Assembly (NCBI GenBank): GCA_947039485.1
Contig: CAMQZC010000001.1
Coordinates: forward strand, 80,565 to 144,564
Length of the DNA stretch: 64,000 nt
DNA from: an uncultured Verrucomicrobiales bacterium
Lineage (GTDB): Bacteria; Verrucomicrobiota; Verrucomicrobiia; Verrucomicrobiales; Akkermansiaceae
Direction of reading: 5' to 3'
The translations under genes and the position numbers were made by a program. Each line of letters begins with the position of its first letter. Positions within the stretch are counted from its first letter, which is position 1. Of this stretch, positions 1 through 8,951 are shown one piece after another. Under the pieces are notes generated by a model. The model saw only the letters and a list, made by a program, of their open reading frames with translations. It was not told the origin of the DNA and ran no database searches.

Positions 1-1603
1 TGCCCTGCTTCCCATCCTCAATGTCATTGATGACTTGAGAGAGGACTCGTGAATCTGCCAGTGCTCGGGGCAGCAGTCGGCTATCCTCGCTGCGTAGAGT
101 CATCTCCTTGGGAGGGGGGGATTTAGGGCGTATGAGCTTGGCCATGTCCTCATTCATTTGATTCTCCTTGAGGTAGGAGATGATGAGGGAGCGTGAGAGC
201 CACTGGTAATGGGAGGATATGCTCACAGTGCCATAGAGGTAGTAGTATTGCGGATGCTTCTTCATGAAGCGTCCGATGCCCATCCAGAGGGTGTCGAGAG
301 AGGCAGGGAGTTTTTGGTGCTCGGGGATGATGTAGGCGCGACCCATCTCAAGGCCATGGCGCAGCTGATCCTGGAGCTCGGGCTTCATCTTAAAGAATGC
401 TCCGTTGTAGAGACCATTGCAGCCTCGCTGGTCGAGTATCTCATCAGTGAGCCCCATGCGATAAGCTCCGATGACGCGCTGCGACCTAGTATCCCACATA
501 AAGAGGTGGTTGCAGTAGCTGTCGTATTCATCGATGTCCTTGCTCTCACCTGAGCCCTCGCCGACGATGCGGAAGACCTCCTCACGCTGGACGGCAATCT
601 CTTGCATGATATTGGGGATGAATTGAGCCTTGATGATGTAAATCTGGAGCCCTGTTTTATCGTTGTCATAGTAGAGTGCCTCAGGGGGGATTGTGGAGAG
701 CTCGTCAATGATGAGTTGGGGGTTAATATGCGGATCAATCGGCTTGAGCTCACGCTCGGTATTGCTGGATTTCTCCTCGATGAACTTGTAGTTGAGGAGC
801 ATGGTGCGCAGGCGTAGGTAGTCTGCGAGAGCATGATCATCATCAAAGCTGGATAAAATATGCGGGCTGATGGGCTTGCCTAGGCTGATTTGGTGAGGCA
901 TGCGGCCATCGCGCTTGATCTCGCGTGGCAGTAGGTTGGCGCGTTTGCCCTTGCACATCACGCTGACCATTTGAAAGAAAAGACCTGTGCGTCCACTGAT
1001 GTGCATCGGGACAACGGTAGCATTCATCTTTCGGATGATGGAGGCAATGTTGCTTTGCCATGGGTCGTCAATGACACGCTTGTCTTTAGCGGAGTAGGTA
1101 GCGGCTGATCCGCTGGGGAAGACGAGGACGCAGTGACCCTGTCGTAGCCATTTGATCATCTCACGCATGCCTGACATGTTGGCACGCACAGCTTCTTCTC
1201 CGCCATAGACGTTGACCGTGATTGTGTAGTCGCGCATACCATGCACGCAGTTGAGGAAGTCATTGACGATGATGCGTACATCCTTGCGTCGCTTCATCAC
1301 GACATCGCCAAACATAATTCCATCGGATAAGCCGTGGGGGTGGTTGGCGACAATGACGCAGGGGCCTTCCTCGGGTATGTTCTCTAAACCGCCTTCATTG
1401 AGTTCGTAGTTGAGATCGAGATGGCGGCAGGCGAGCTGGAAGAAGTTGTCGGGGGAGCCATTATCCATATCGTCATCGATATTGTAATGAGCGACATTGA
1501 GGCGGTGGAAGCCTAGGTAGCGCTCGCCTAGATTGAGTAGCCATTTGGGTACCCGCTTCTTGCCTCCCAGCAATTCGCCGAGATCTACCATTTTTCTTTT
1601 CAT
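1..1603 (-). CDS. OlsF-like bifunctional acyltransferase (PlsC-type + GNAT), truncated by window edge
   Basis: The reverse strand is open from ATG at 1603 through the left edge, at least 534 residues, so the C-terminus is missing. The first half (about residues 65-290) is a lysophospholipid-acyltransferase-like domain with the motif ANHPHGLSDG and a later FPSGSAA. The second half (about 320-480) resembles the acetyltransferase domain of ornithine-lipid and hemolysin-type N-acyltransferases (FRIVGEGSGE, VIGAYRMG, LEMGRAYI). Fused proteins of this kind (OlsF/GlsF) make phosphorus-free aminolipids by N- then O-acylation of an amino acid, acting at the inner membrane. The amino acid substrate cannot be told from sequence. 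A second ATG at 1591 is possible. The only ribosome-binding hint is a weak AGG before 1603. The gene is not in an operon with gpmI, which ends in its own terminator. Confidence 0.8.
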   Translation of the reverse strand, partial: MKRKMVDLGELLGGKKRVPKWLLNLGERYLGFHRLNVAHYNIDDDMDNGSPDNFFQLACRHLDLNYELNEGGLENIPEEGPCVIVANHPHGLSDGIMFGDVVMKRRKDVRIIVNDFLNCVHGMRDYTITVNVYGGEEAVRANMSGMREMIKWLRQGHCVLVFPSGSAATYSAKDKRVIDDPWQSNIASIIRKMNATVVPMHISGRTGLFFQMVSVMCKGKRANLLPREIKRDGRMPHQISLGKPISPHILSSFDDDHALADYLRLRTMLLNYKFIEEKSSNTERELKPIDPHINPQLIIDELSTIPPEALYYDNDKTGLQIYIIKAQFIPNIMQEIAVQREEVFRIVGEGSGESKDIDEYDSYCNHLFMWDTRSQRVIGAYRMGLTDEILDQRGCNGLYNGAFFKMKPELQDQLRHGLEMGRAYIIPEHQKLPASLDTLWMGIGRFMKKHPQYYYLYGTVSISSHYQWLSRSLIISYLKENQMNEDMAKLIRPKSPPPKEMTLRSEDSRLLPRALADSRVLSQVINDIEDGKQG

Positions 1604-1837
1604 GTGCCTAGGATCTATCTGTTCTTGCCGTTGCAAGATAGGTATATTTTAGCAGCATGCATGGTGCAGGTCAACCGTAAAGCTGTGCTTCCACGGCTGC
1701 TTTTCAATTATTATGCATCTTTTGCAAATAACGCTAAATGCGATTTGATTAGCAACTGCCATCAATTCATGCCTCGGAGATACGCAGCTGCATGATAGGG
1801 CTCTACTTTGAGCCTGATTTATGGCTTTTTAATGAAA

Positions 1838-1879
1838 ATAAAAAAGCCCCCAGCTGCGCAGGTGGCAGGCTGGGGGCTT
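1838..1879 (-). terminator. Rho-independent terminator after gpmI
   Basis: Reading leftward, an 11-bp stem (AAGCCCCCAGC pairing with GCTGGGGGCTT, 1844-1879) is followed by a T-rich run. It lies 20 bp beyond the gpmI stop codon. Confidence 0.85.
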
Positions 1880-1898
1880 GATGAGATTTGTGGGCTTT

Positions 1899-3431
1899 TT
1901 AGCTAATGAGGCTCTTGCCAGACATCTCAGCAGGCTGAGTGAGTCCGAGGCGAGCCAAGATTGTGGGTGCGATATCAGCGAGGATACCATCACTGAGCGT
2001 CACGCTGTCTTGGTCGCAGCCACAGTAGATGAGGTCGACAAGGTTGGTCGTGTGAGCTGTGTTAGGAGAGCCATCGGGGTTTGTCATGTTCTCGCAGTTG
2101 CCGTGGTCAGCGCAGATGAGCGCACATCCACCCAGGGCGCGAATCTTGGTCACGCACTTTTCGAGAGCCTTGTCGACAGCTTCGCAGGCGGTGATGCCTG
2201 CATCGAGGAAGCCGGTGTGACCGACCATGTCGGGGTTGGCAAAGTTCATGATGGCGACATCGTATTTGTCGATGGCTTTGACGAACTTGTCAGCAACTTC
2301 TTCTACGCTCATCTGAGGCTTCTCATCGTAGGTGGCTACCTCACGAGGAGAGGGGCAGAGGATGCGATCTTCTCCTTCAAATTGCTTTTCAACACCTCCG
2401 TTGAAGAAGAATGTGACGTGGGCGTATTTCTCCGTCTCTGCGATGCGCAGCTGCAGGAGCCCTGCTTCGGAGATGATTTGACCGAGCATGTTGTCGAGCT
2501 TTTCGGATTCAAAGATGATTGGAGTTGGGTAGCAAGCCTCGTACTCGGTGAGTGTGACATAGCTAATCTTGGGCATGACTGGGCGGCTAAAGCCGTCAAA
2601 GTCATCATAGATGAAGGCGCGGGATATCTCGCGAGCGCGGTCAGCGCGGAAGTTAAAGAAGAGCATGGCATCGCCATCATTCACACGCTGTGTATCTGCG
2701 TCGCAGAAGCAGGCTGGCTTGAGGAACTCATCGGTGAGCGCTTCGCCGTAGCTTTTTGTGGCATACTCAGCAGGTGTGCAGCTCACTGCTTCGCCCTTGC
2801 CCAATACGATAGCTTCCCATGCGATCTGCACACGATCCCAGCGTTGGTCGCGGTCCATGGCATAAAAACGACCTACAACGGTGGCTATTTTGGCACCAGT
2901 CTCATCGCAGCAGTCTTGGAGCTGCTGGAGGAAGGCTGCACCACTCTTGGGGTCACAGTCGCGACCATCAGTGATGGCGTGGATCATGATGTCCTTGACG
3001 CCAGCGGCACTGGCGAGCTTGATGATGCCAATGAGGTGATCGATATGGGAGTGTACGCCACCATCGGAGACGAGACCCATGAGGTGCAGGCGGCTGCCCT
3101 TGGCGATGTTGATCATATCGCTAAATGCCTTGTTGCTGCTCAGAGTGCCTTCTTCGATAGCCTTGCTGACGCGGCAGAGGTCTTGATAGACGACGCGACC
3201 AGCACCCAGATTGAGGTGACCTACTTCGGAGTTGCCCATCTGACCCTCGGGGAGACCTACATCCTCACCAGAGGCGCCCAGCATTGACTTGGGGCAGCTC
3301 GCAAGGAGCTTGTCGGTGAAGGGAGTGTTGGCAAGAACAGTAGCATCGCCAGTCAGCTTGGCTACTTCGCAGCCTTGAGGATTGCGGCCCCAGCCATCGC
3401 GGATAATTAGAACAACGGGTTTGTTTGACAT
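1899..3431 (-). CDS. gpmI: 2,3-bisphosphoglycerate-independent phosphoglycerate mutase
   Basis: The 510-residue protein interconverts 3- and 2-phosphoglycerate in glycolysis and gluconeogenesis in the cytoplasm. It is a manganese enzyme of the alkaline phosphatase superfamily and has the usual length (about 510). Visible signatures are the N-terminal metal-binding DGWG (Asp12), the phospho-serine motif GNSEVGH (Ser68), DGRDCDP, GRFYAMDRD and the late metal-binding blocks ICADHGN and AHTT. It starts 67 bp downstream of lpxK on the same strand, so the two may be co-transcribed. A strong terminator follows. Confidence 0.97.
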   Translation of the reverse strand: MSNKPVVLIIRDGWGRNPQGCEVAKLTGDATVLANTPFTDKLLASCPKSMLGASGEDVGLPEGQMGNSEVGHLNLGAGRVVYQDLCRVSKAIEEGTLSSNKAFSDMINIAKGSRLHLMGLVSDGGVHSHIDHLIGIIKLASAAGVKDIMIHAITDGRDCDPKSGAAFLQQLQDCCDETGAKIATVVGRFYAMDRDQRWDRVQIAWEAIVLGKGEAVSCTPAEYATKSYGEALTDEFLKPACFCDADTQRVNDGDAMLFFNFRADRAREISRAFIYDDFDGFSRPVMPKISYVTLTEYEACYPTPIIFESEKLDNMLGQIISEAGLLQLRIAETEKYAHVTFFFNGGVEKQFEGEDRILCPSPREVATYDEKPQMSVEEVADKFVKAIDKYDVAIMNFANPDMVGHTGFLDAGITACEAVDKALEKCVTKIRALGGCALICADHGNCENMTNPDGSPNTAHTTNLVDLIYCGCDQDSVTLSDGILADIAPTILARLGLTQPAEMSGKSLIS

Positions 3432-3498
3432 GGTTGCAATGTAGCATTATTTGCCTTATTTGTGAAGCCTAATGCGTGTCTTGATGCAAAAAACAAGC

Positions 3499-4698
3499 TC
3501 AAAGAACCTCGCTCCACTCCTGCGCAGGCTGCTTGATGCTCAGATGACAGATGCGCTCAAGCATGCGATCCCAGTGCTCCTGACCCTGCAAAATATCAAT
3601 CTGAATGCGCAGGAAGTAAATAGGCACATCCATCTCCTCTGGCTTGAGGAAGCGCACCGCATCCTTCTCTGTCGTGACGATTAAATCCATGGCGCGATCA
3701 GCGCAACGCTCAACAAAGCTCTCCATATCCGCTTGGTCGAACCAGTAGTGGTCAGGGTAGCGGCGGCGAATCTCAACATGAGCTCCGAGCTTGGAGCAGA
3801 GATTCTCAAAGCTCTCAGGGCGAGCAATACCGCTGAGACAGGCGATATACTTATCCTCAAGAAAATCGAGGGGCTGGATGTCACCTGTGAAAATATTCTC
3901 CAAATGTACAGGCCCATGGTCGGTGACGATGATGTCAGCAAATGGGTTGTACTTGCGGACCGTGGCGATGAGCTCATCCTGCGGCTTGCCCTCGCTCTTG
4001 GTGAGGATGATGTAGCTGGCGCGTTTGAGGCTGGCGCGCGGTTCGCGCATTGTACCACGGGGCAGTAGGCTACCTGTGCCAAAGGGCGCCCCACAGTCTA
4101 CCAGCACGATATCTATCTCATGCTTGAGCTTGAGGTACTGCATGCCATCATCGAGGATGATTGTGTCGCAGCCCAACTGCTCGATGGCAAAGATGCCCGA
4201 TTTGACTCGATCCTTGTCCACCAGCACGCTGACCTTATCAAGGTTGCGCGCCAGCATGAAGGGCTCATCACCTGCATAGAGGGGGCTGAGGTAGCGTGTG
4301 ACGCCATCGCTGGCAATCTTGGGAGGATGAGTGAGAGCCCTGCCTGTATTCTTATCAATCCAATGCTGGCTCGCGGGTAGTTCCGCGCTTTTGTAGCCCC
4401 TTGTGAGAATGGCGCAGCGTCGCTGGCGTGCTGCAAGACTGCGTGCAAGTAGCTCAACAACAGGCGTCTTGCCCGTGCCGCCCGCCGTGATGTTGCCTAC
4501 GCTTACAACAAATGTGCCTAAATAATGCACCCTCTTGATGCGGCGACTAAAGAGGTAGAGTCTCGTCTTGATGATGAGGAAAAAGAGCCATGACACAACG
4601 CGCAAGATGCAGCAGAGCACCCAAGCGCGGAAGCCTAGTTGCTTGCCAAAAATGACATCTGTGCCCCAATCGGCAAACTCCTCTGTGCGTGTTTTCAT
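3499..4698 (-). CDS. lpxK: Tetraacyldisaccharide 4'-kinase (lipid A biosynthesis)
   Basis: LpxK phosphorylates the 4' position of the lipid A disaccharide on the inner membrane. The 399-residue protein has an N-terminal hydrophobic segment (about residues 28-46) that anchors it, then the P-loop SVGNITAGGTGKTP (GGTGKT at 73-78). Family blocks LTRGYKS, GDEPFMLA, DDGMQ and LPRGTMREP follow. It is longer than the typical 310-340 residues because of N- and C-terminal extensions. Its presence shows that the organism makes lipopolysaccharide. It is divergent from the ZIP gene across a 133-bp gap and upstream of gpmI. Confidence 0.95.
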   Translation of the reverse strand: MKTRTEEFADWGTDVIFGKQLGFRAWVLCCILRVVSWLFFLIIKTRLYLFSRRIKRVHYLGTFVVSVGNITAGGTGKTPVVELLARSLAARQRRCAILTRGYKSAELPASQHWIDKNTGRALTHPPKIASDGVTRYLSPLYAGDEPFMLARNLDKVSVLVDKDRVKSGIFAIEQLGCDTIILDDGMQYLKLKHEIDIVLVDCGAPFGTGSLLPRGTMREPRASLKRASYIILTKSEGKPQDELIATVRKYNPFADIIVTDHGPVHLENIFTGDIQPLDFLEDKYIACLSGIARPESFENLCSKLGAHVEIRRRYPDHYWFDQADMESFVERCADRAMDLIVTTEKDAVRFLKPEEMDVPIYFLRIQIDILQGQEHWDRMLERICHLSIKQPAQEWSEVL

Positions 4699-4831
4699 CC
4701 TCTAATCCTGTTCATTGTGCTCTTCTGATAATCTTAGCAAGAGCATTGGGAGAAGTCAAGTGAAGAGCTATTATCATCTATGATAGATTAAAACCTTGAC
4801 TTGCTAGTCTAGCCGAATCTAGAATAGGCCT

Positions 4832-5605
4832 ATGAATGATCAATTGATGTTGGGGCTTACGCTCTCCCTCATGGCTGGCTTAGCCACAGGGATTGGTGCG
4901 GCAGTAGCTTTCTTTATGAAGGGTACCGATACGCGTGTGCTCAGTTTTGCATTGGGAGCGAGTGCAGGGGTGATGCTCTATATTTCTTTTATGGAGTTTT
5001 TGCCCGAGTCTTTTGCTCTGCTGGGAGAGGATGCGAGCAGGTGGCTGCGCGTGTTGCCTTTCTTTGGAGGTATGGCTGTATCCTGTATCATTGATCGGCT
5101 CGTACCTGATGATGAGAATCCGCACGTCATCCATAAGCTCGATGAGTGGGAGAAGAGCCCACCTCACAATCTACGCCGCTCCGCCTACCTTTTTGCCTTC
5201 GCCATTGCTATACACAACTTCCCCGAGGGGATAGCAACGGTTGTATCAGCCTTTAGCTCCGAGCAGATGGCATACTCAGTAGCCATTGCGGTGGCTGTTC
5301 ACAACATCCCTGAGGGTGTGGCAGTTGCCATCCCTCTCTACTGCGCTACACAAAGCCGCTGGAAGGCCTTTGGCTGGGCAACGCTCACCGGGCTTGCCGA
5401 GCCGCTGGGGGCACTGGTGGCGATGGCCTTCTTGATGCCCTATCTCAATGATCAGGTGATGGCTATTGTCTTTGCCTCGGTGGCTGGTATCATGGTCTAT
5501 ATCTCGCTTGATGAGCTGCTGCCCATGGCTCAGCGTTGGGGCCATCACCATATCTCCATCTACGGGCTCTCAAGTGGCATGCTACTCATGGCTTGCATCC
5601 TCTGA
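4832..5605 (+). CDS. zupT: ZIP family divalent metal transporter, ZupT-like
   Basis: The 257-residue inner-membrane protein has about eight hydrophobic segments and two metal-binding motifs typical of ZupT, HNFPEG (from residue 128) and HNIPEG (about 157), in transmembrane helices 4 and 5. ZupT imports zinc and other divalent cations, and E. coli ZupT has a nearly identical length. The gene stands alone, divergent from lpxK and convergent with the MerR operon. No Zur or Fur box could be identified with confidence in the upstream gap. Confidence 0.93.
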   Translation: MNDQLMLGLTLSLMAGLATGIGAAVAFFMKGTDTRVLSFALGASAGVMLYISFMEFLPESFALLGEDASRWLRVLPFFGGMAVSCIIDRLVPDDENPHVIHKLDEWEKSPPHNLRRSAYLFAFAIAIHNFPEGIATVVSAFSSEQMAYSVAIAVAVHNIPEGVAVAIPLYCATQSRWKAFGWATLTGLAEPLGALVAMAFLMPYLNDQVMAIVFASVAGIMVYISLDELLPMAQRWGHHHISIYGLSSGMLLMACIL

Positions 5606-5631
5606 GGCAATGAGCTCTAAGAGCTAGGTAC

Positions 5632-5670
5632 AAAAAAAGCGCTCCAAGCCTTTATCAGGCGGGGGGCGCT
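5632..5670 (-). terminator. Terminator of the merR operon
   Basis: Outer stem AGCGCTCC pairs with GGGGCGCT, with an inner GCCT/AGGC stem. Read leftward it is followed by seven T. It lies 28 bp beyond the stop of the 45-aa ORF. Confidence 0.75.
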
Positions 5671-5697
5671 ATGTTGTGTATGGATTATGCTCGTTGC

Positions 5698-5835
5698 TTA
5701 CTTCTTTTCGTAGCTCTTGAGCATGACATAAATTTGCTTCATGTCCTTACTCGAGTTGCGGTAGATGAGGTAGGCTGCGGCCATGAGGCAGAGGGCTCCG
5801 CTAAGTGGGGCGCCCCATTTGATGATAGGAGTCAT
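5698..5835 (-). CDS. Small single-pass membrane protein (45 aa)
   Basis: ATG at 5835 opens a 45-codon frame, too short for common ORF cut-offs. It begins MTPIIKWGAPLSG, has one hydrophobic helix (about residues 8-25, rich in Ala and Leu) and a basic tail ending KSYEKK. It starts 5 bp after the stop of the MerR gene and is followed by a terminator, so it is probably the second gene of that operon. The function is unknown. A regulator-linked membrane peptide is an inference from position only. Confidence 0.65.
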   Translation of the reverse strand: MTPIIKWGAPLSGALCLMAAAYLIYRNSSKDMKQIYVMLKSYEKK

Positions 5836-5840
5836 AAGAA

Positions 5841-6371
5841 TTAGGTTGGTTCTGTGCTATGGGGTTTCTTTTTTGCGTTAGTCTCAATGAAATCCTCAGG
5901 GATGTAGGGCTCGAGTTTGCCCTCGGCATTGATGTTAAAGAAGGGGAAGTCTTTCATCCCCTTGAGGGTGAGTAGGGGGTAGCTATCCTCAAGCAGGTGT
6001 CCTCGAGCCTGAGCCTGCAGAGCCTTCTCGCTATAGATGACGGTATGCTTGACAAAGGTGATGCTACGCTCCAGGCGCTTCTTCTCCTCGATGAGGTTTG
6101 ACTTGGCGGCGCGCAGCATAGAGAGGCGCTCCGCGAGCGTCTCATCGCCCTCGGTTGTCGCATCAAAAAAGCGCTTGATTTGGGGCAGGGTGAGCCCGGC
6201 TTCTTTAAGGCAGAGTATGCCGTAGAGAGTACCGATGCTAGCCTCGCCATAGACACGTCTACCCGATGCCGTTCTCTCCACGTGGCGCAGAAGTTGTTCC
6301 TTCTCGTAGTAGCGCAGGGTGTGGATGGAGAGGCCAGTCTTTACGGACAGGGCGGAGATGCTATAATTCAT
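5841..6371 (-). CDS. MerR family transcriptional regulator
   Basis: The 176-residue protein has an N-terminal winged helix of the MerR class (SALSVKTGLSIHTLRYYEKEQLL, residues about 5-28, with the diagnostic RYYE), then a basic wing (RTASGRRVY) and a long coiled-coil helix (about 85-125) for dimerisation. The effector domain is short and has no paired cysteines, so metal sensing of the MerR/CueR type is not supported. It is more like the HspR/NolA/GlnR-type or small-molecule members. A dyad TTGAC-N4-GTCAA lies in its upstream gap and may be its autoregulatory operator. It shares an operon with the 45-aa membrane protein. Confidence 0.88.
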   Translation of the reverse strand: MNYSISALSVKTGLSIHTLRYYEKEQLLRHVERTASGRRVYGEASIGTLYGILCLKEAGLTLPQIKRFFDATTEGDETLAERLSMLRAAKSNLIEEKKRLERSITFVKHTVIYSEKALQAQARGHLLEDSYPLLTLKGMKDFPFFNINAEGKLEPYIPEDFIETNAKKKPHSTEPT

Positions 6372-6406
6372 GGGCTGATGCTTGATGTCATTAGTCTACA
6401 CAGACT

Positions 6407-6420
6407 TTGACTTAGGTCAA
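6407..6420 (-). promoter_or_regulatory. Candidate MerR-type promoter/operator dyad
   Basis: A perfect dyad TTGAC-N4-GTCAA lies 36 bp before the merR start. On the reverse strand TTGACC can act as a -35 box with ACTAAT 19 bp further on, the long spacer usual for MerR-controlled promoters. Binding by the adjacent regulator is inferred. Confidence 0.4.
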
Positions 6421-6495
6421 GTTGAATTTACGGCTATGGCAGAGATAATACTTGCTCCTAGCTCACAAATATGGCAGAGTAAAACGCAATAAATT

Positions 6496-7920
6496 ATGGA
6501 TGCTATACTCTCTGTTCTTCAAACGGCTGCGATGATTTTTATCGTTATCATGTTCTTCAATCTCATGATTTTTGTGCACGAGCTCGGGCACTTCTTAGCT
6601 GGCCGCTGGCGCGGAGCCTATATTGATCGCTTCCAAATTTGGTTTGGTAACCCTATCTGGCAAAAGACCATCAATGGCGTGCAATGGGGGCTGGGCTGGA
6701 TACCAGCTGGTGGATTTGTATCACTGCCACAGATGGGAGACATGGAGGATATTGAGGGTGAAGTTGATTTGCCTAAGGACCTCAAGCCTCTCAAGCCTCT
6801 GGATAAAGTTATTATCGCAGCGGCTGGGCCTCTCTTTTCTCTACTCCTCGCCTTCTTCTTTGCGGTTGTCGTCTGGGTCGTAGGCAAGCCAACGGCTGAT
6901 ATTTCTAATCAAATTGGCTACGTTGTTCCCGAGTCTCCAGCTGCAGTAGCTGGCCTCATACCTGGGGATACCATCACCGCGATTGACGCTCAACCTGTCT
7001 ACAAGTGGGCAGGCAATATGGAGGGTGTTAGCGAGCTACTTGCCCTCTCAGAGAACTCTGAAATTGTGCTGGATATTAATCGCCCTATGGCGGATGGTAG
7101 TAGCAAAAAAATGCAAATTACCTGCAGCTACGAGCTCCCTGATACCTCATGGTGGCAGCGCCGCGCCATGCGCAAAATTGGCATTGCTCCAGCCTTTGAC
7201 GCATTCGTAGGTGACATCACCGCTAACTCACCAGCTGCCAAGGCTGGTTTGGAAAAGGGCGATAAGATTATTGCCGTCAATGGCAACAATGTCTACAGCC
7301 CAAGTGCGGTTCTTATCGCAAGTAAGGACGCTAAACCTATGACAATGACCGTAGAGCGCGCTGGTGAGCAGCATGCCGTCAATATCCAAGCTGTTATTCC
7401 AGCTAACTGGAAGGAGAGACAAGAAGCATACCCCATCCTTGGCTTTACGTGGGGAGCAGGGGAGAATATTGTGAGCATGGTACATCCCAATCCATTTAAT
7501 CAGATAGCTCTGAGTGTGAAATGGATGGGTGATATGCTTGCCAAGGTTGTCAGCCCTGGAAGTGACGTGGGTGTCGAGCATCTGAGTGGCCCTGTAGGAA
7601 TCGGTAACCACCTCTTCAAGATGCTTGAGGCCGAGGATGGATGGCGCTTTATGCTCTGGTTTGCCGTGATTCTTAACGTCAACTTAGCCGTCCTTAATAT
7701 CTTGCCTCTACCCGTTGTTGATGGTGGTCATGTCACACGAAGTCTCATTGAGATGATTGTTGGACGCCCCGTTGGCGGAGTTGCTTTAGAGTATATTCAG
7801 CGCGCCTTTATCTTGCTTATTATGGGATTCTTTATCTTTGTGACGTTTAAGGATGTGGGAGATATGTTTGGCAGCTCCCAGCCTAAGACCAATGAGTTAC
7901 CTGTTGCTCTCTTTGATTGA
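6496..7920 (+). CDS. rseP: RseP-like site-2 zinc metalloprotease with two PDZ domains
   Basis: The 474-residue inner-membrane protease belongs to peptidase family M50B. The first transmembrane helix holds the zinc motif HELGH (His28-His32). Two PDZ domains follow (about 130-215 and 225-300, the second with AGLEKGDKIIAVNG), and a later helix carries the third zinc ligand region NILPLPVVDGGH (about 402-412). In proteobacteria RseP cuts anti-sigma-E and clears signal-peptide remnants. The target here is unknown. It is divergent from merR and lies upstream of the ATP synthase operon. In many bacteria the gene sits with dxr, cdsA and bamA, which are absent here. Confidence 0.93.
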   Translation: MDAILSVLQTAAMIFIVIMFFNLMIFVHELGHFLAGRWRGAYIDRFQIWFGNPIWQKTINGVQWGLGWIPAGGFVSLPQMGDMEDIEGEVDLPKDLKPLKPLDKVIIAAAGPLFSLLLAFFFAVVVWVVGKPTADISNQIGYVVPESPAAVAGLIPGDTITAIDAQPVYKWAGNMEGVSELLALSENSEIVLDINRPMADGSSKKMQITCSYELPDTSWWQRRAMRKIGIAPAFDAFVGDITANSPAAKAGLEKGDKIIAVNGNNVYSPSAVLIASKDAKPMTMTVERAGEQHAVNIQAVIPANWKERQEAYPILGFTWGAGENIVSMVHPNPFNQIALSVKWMGDMLAKVVSPGSDVGVEHLSGPVGIGNHLFKMLEAEDGWRFMLWFAVILNVNLAVLNILPLPVVDGGHVTRSLIEMIVGRPVGGVALEYIQRAFILLIMGFFIFVTFKDVGDMFGSSQPKTNELPVALFD

Positions 7921-7967
7921 AATGGATAATTTTTGAAATAAAAAGTCATGTCGTGCCTGATTGCTGC

Positions 7968-7997
7968 TTGACAGCGTGAGAGATATTTTGATATAAA
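7968..7997 (+). promoter_or_regulatory. Sigma-70-type promoter of the atp operon
   Basis: TTGACA (7968-7973), an 18-bp spacer and TATAAA (7992-7997). The expected start of transcription falls at about 8004-8005, that is, on the atpB ATG itself. Confidence 0.6.
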
Positions 7998-8004
7998 TAC
8001 GCAT

Positions 8005-8862
8005 ATGGCAAAGGCCTTCATTAATAAATTTTTCGGCATCGCAGCACTGATGAGCGGTGTCGCAGCCGCCTCAGAAGAGGGACAACACGGTTTGACAACG
8101 GATGCCCCTATCTTATGGGATATTGATTTGCCTTTCTGGCCAGGACATAGCCTCCCCATCTCGGGTTCGCTAATCATGTTTTGCGCGGCAGCTCTGCTCA
8201 TCACTATTGTACTGAGACTCGCAACTCGACGCATGCAGCGCATCCCCAGCGGACTACAAAACTTCGTTGAGTGGGCTATAGAGACCCTCTATAACTTTGT
8301 CGAGGGCCTCACAGGCAAGCATCTAGCCAAGCGTTATTTCTGGTACTTTGCTACGATATTCTTGCTCATTATCACGAGTAACTACATGGGTCTCATCCCT
8401 GGTGTTGGTAGCATCACTTACGAGGGCAGACCCCTGCTGCGCGGGGCCAATGCTGATCTCAATATTGCTATTTTCTTGGGCTTCTCCTACTCTCTGTTCT
8501 GGATTATCTGGGTTCTGAGGGAGCAGGGGCTTGTGAAGTTCTACCATCATACCTTTGGAGCAAAAGGCGGACTGAGCGGAGCGCTCAAGTACATCGTCAT
8601 GCCCATCTTCTTCTTTGTGGGACTCATTGAGATACTCTCCATCTGCATCCGTCCTGTAGCTCTTGCGGCTCGTCTCTTTGGCAATATCTTTGCTGGTGAG
8701 TCCATTGTTGAGCAGATGGCGGCCATTCATTTCACAGCAGCTATCCCCTTTATCACGCTGGAGCTCATCGTGGGCTTTGTGCAAGCACTCGTCTTCCTTA
8801 TGCTTACAGCTATCTTCCTCAAGACTCAAGTCGGAGACGACGATGATGAGGAGCATGCCTAA
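8005..8862 (+). CDS. atpB: F0F1 ATP synthase subunit a
   Basis: The 285-residue membrane subunit forms the proton half-channels against the c-ring. It has an N-terminal periplasmic stretch, then about five to six transmembrane helices. The essential arginine helix is visible as RPVALAARLFGNIFAGE near residues 214-230, and the last helices end in a short acidic tail (DDDDEEHA). It is the first gene of atpBEFHAGDC. No atpI precedes it. A promoter abuts the start codon, so the mRNA may be leaderless. Confidence 0.96.
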   Translation: MAKAFINKFFGIAALMSGVAAASEEGQHGLTTDAPILWDIDLPFWPGHSLPISGSLIMFCAAALLITIVLRLATRRMQRIPSGLQNFVEWAIETLYNFVEGLTGKHLAKRYFWYFATIFLLIITSNYMGLIPGVGSITYEGRPLLRGANADLNIAIFLGFSYSLFWIIWVLREQGLVKFYHHTFGAKGGLSGALKYIVMPIFFFVGLIEILSICIRPVALAARLFGNIFAGESIVEQMAAIHFTAAIPFITLELIVGFVQALVFLMLTAIFLKTQVGDDDDEEHA

Positions 8863-8951
8863 AGCAGCAGAACAATTTTCCCGAAGCTTGATCATGAAGC
8901 AAAACGTGAGAGCTTAGGAAAAACAACAACACCCCCAATAGAAACATAATT

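Noticed and set aside
1878..3287. 469-codon open frame on the + strand
   Set aside because: It is antisense to gpmI, which has full family motifs. The long frame reflects codon bias.
7921..8004. atpI upstream of atpB
   Set aside because: The gap of 84 bp is too short and holds only the promoter.
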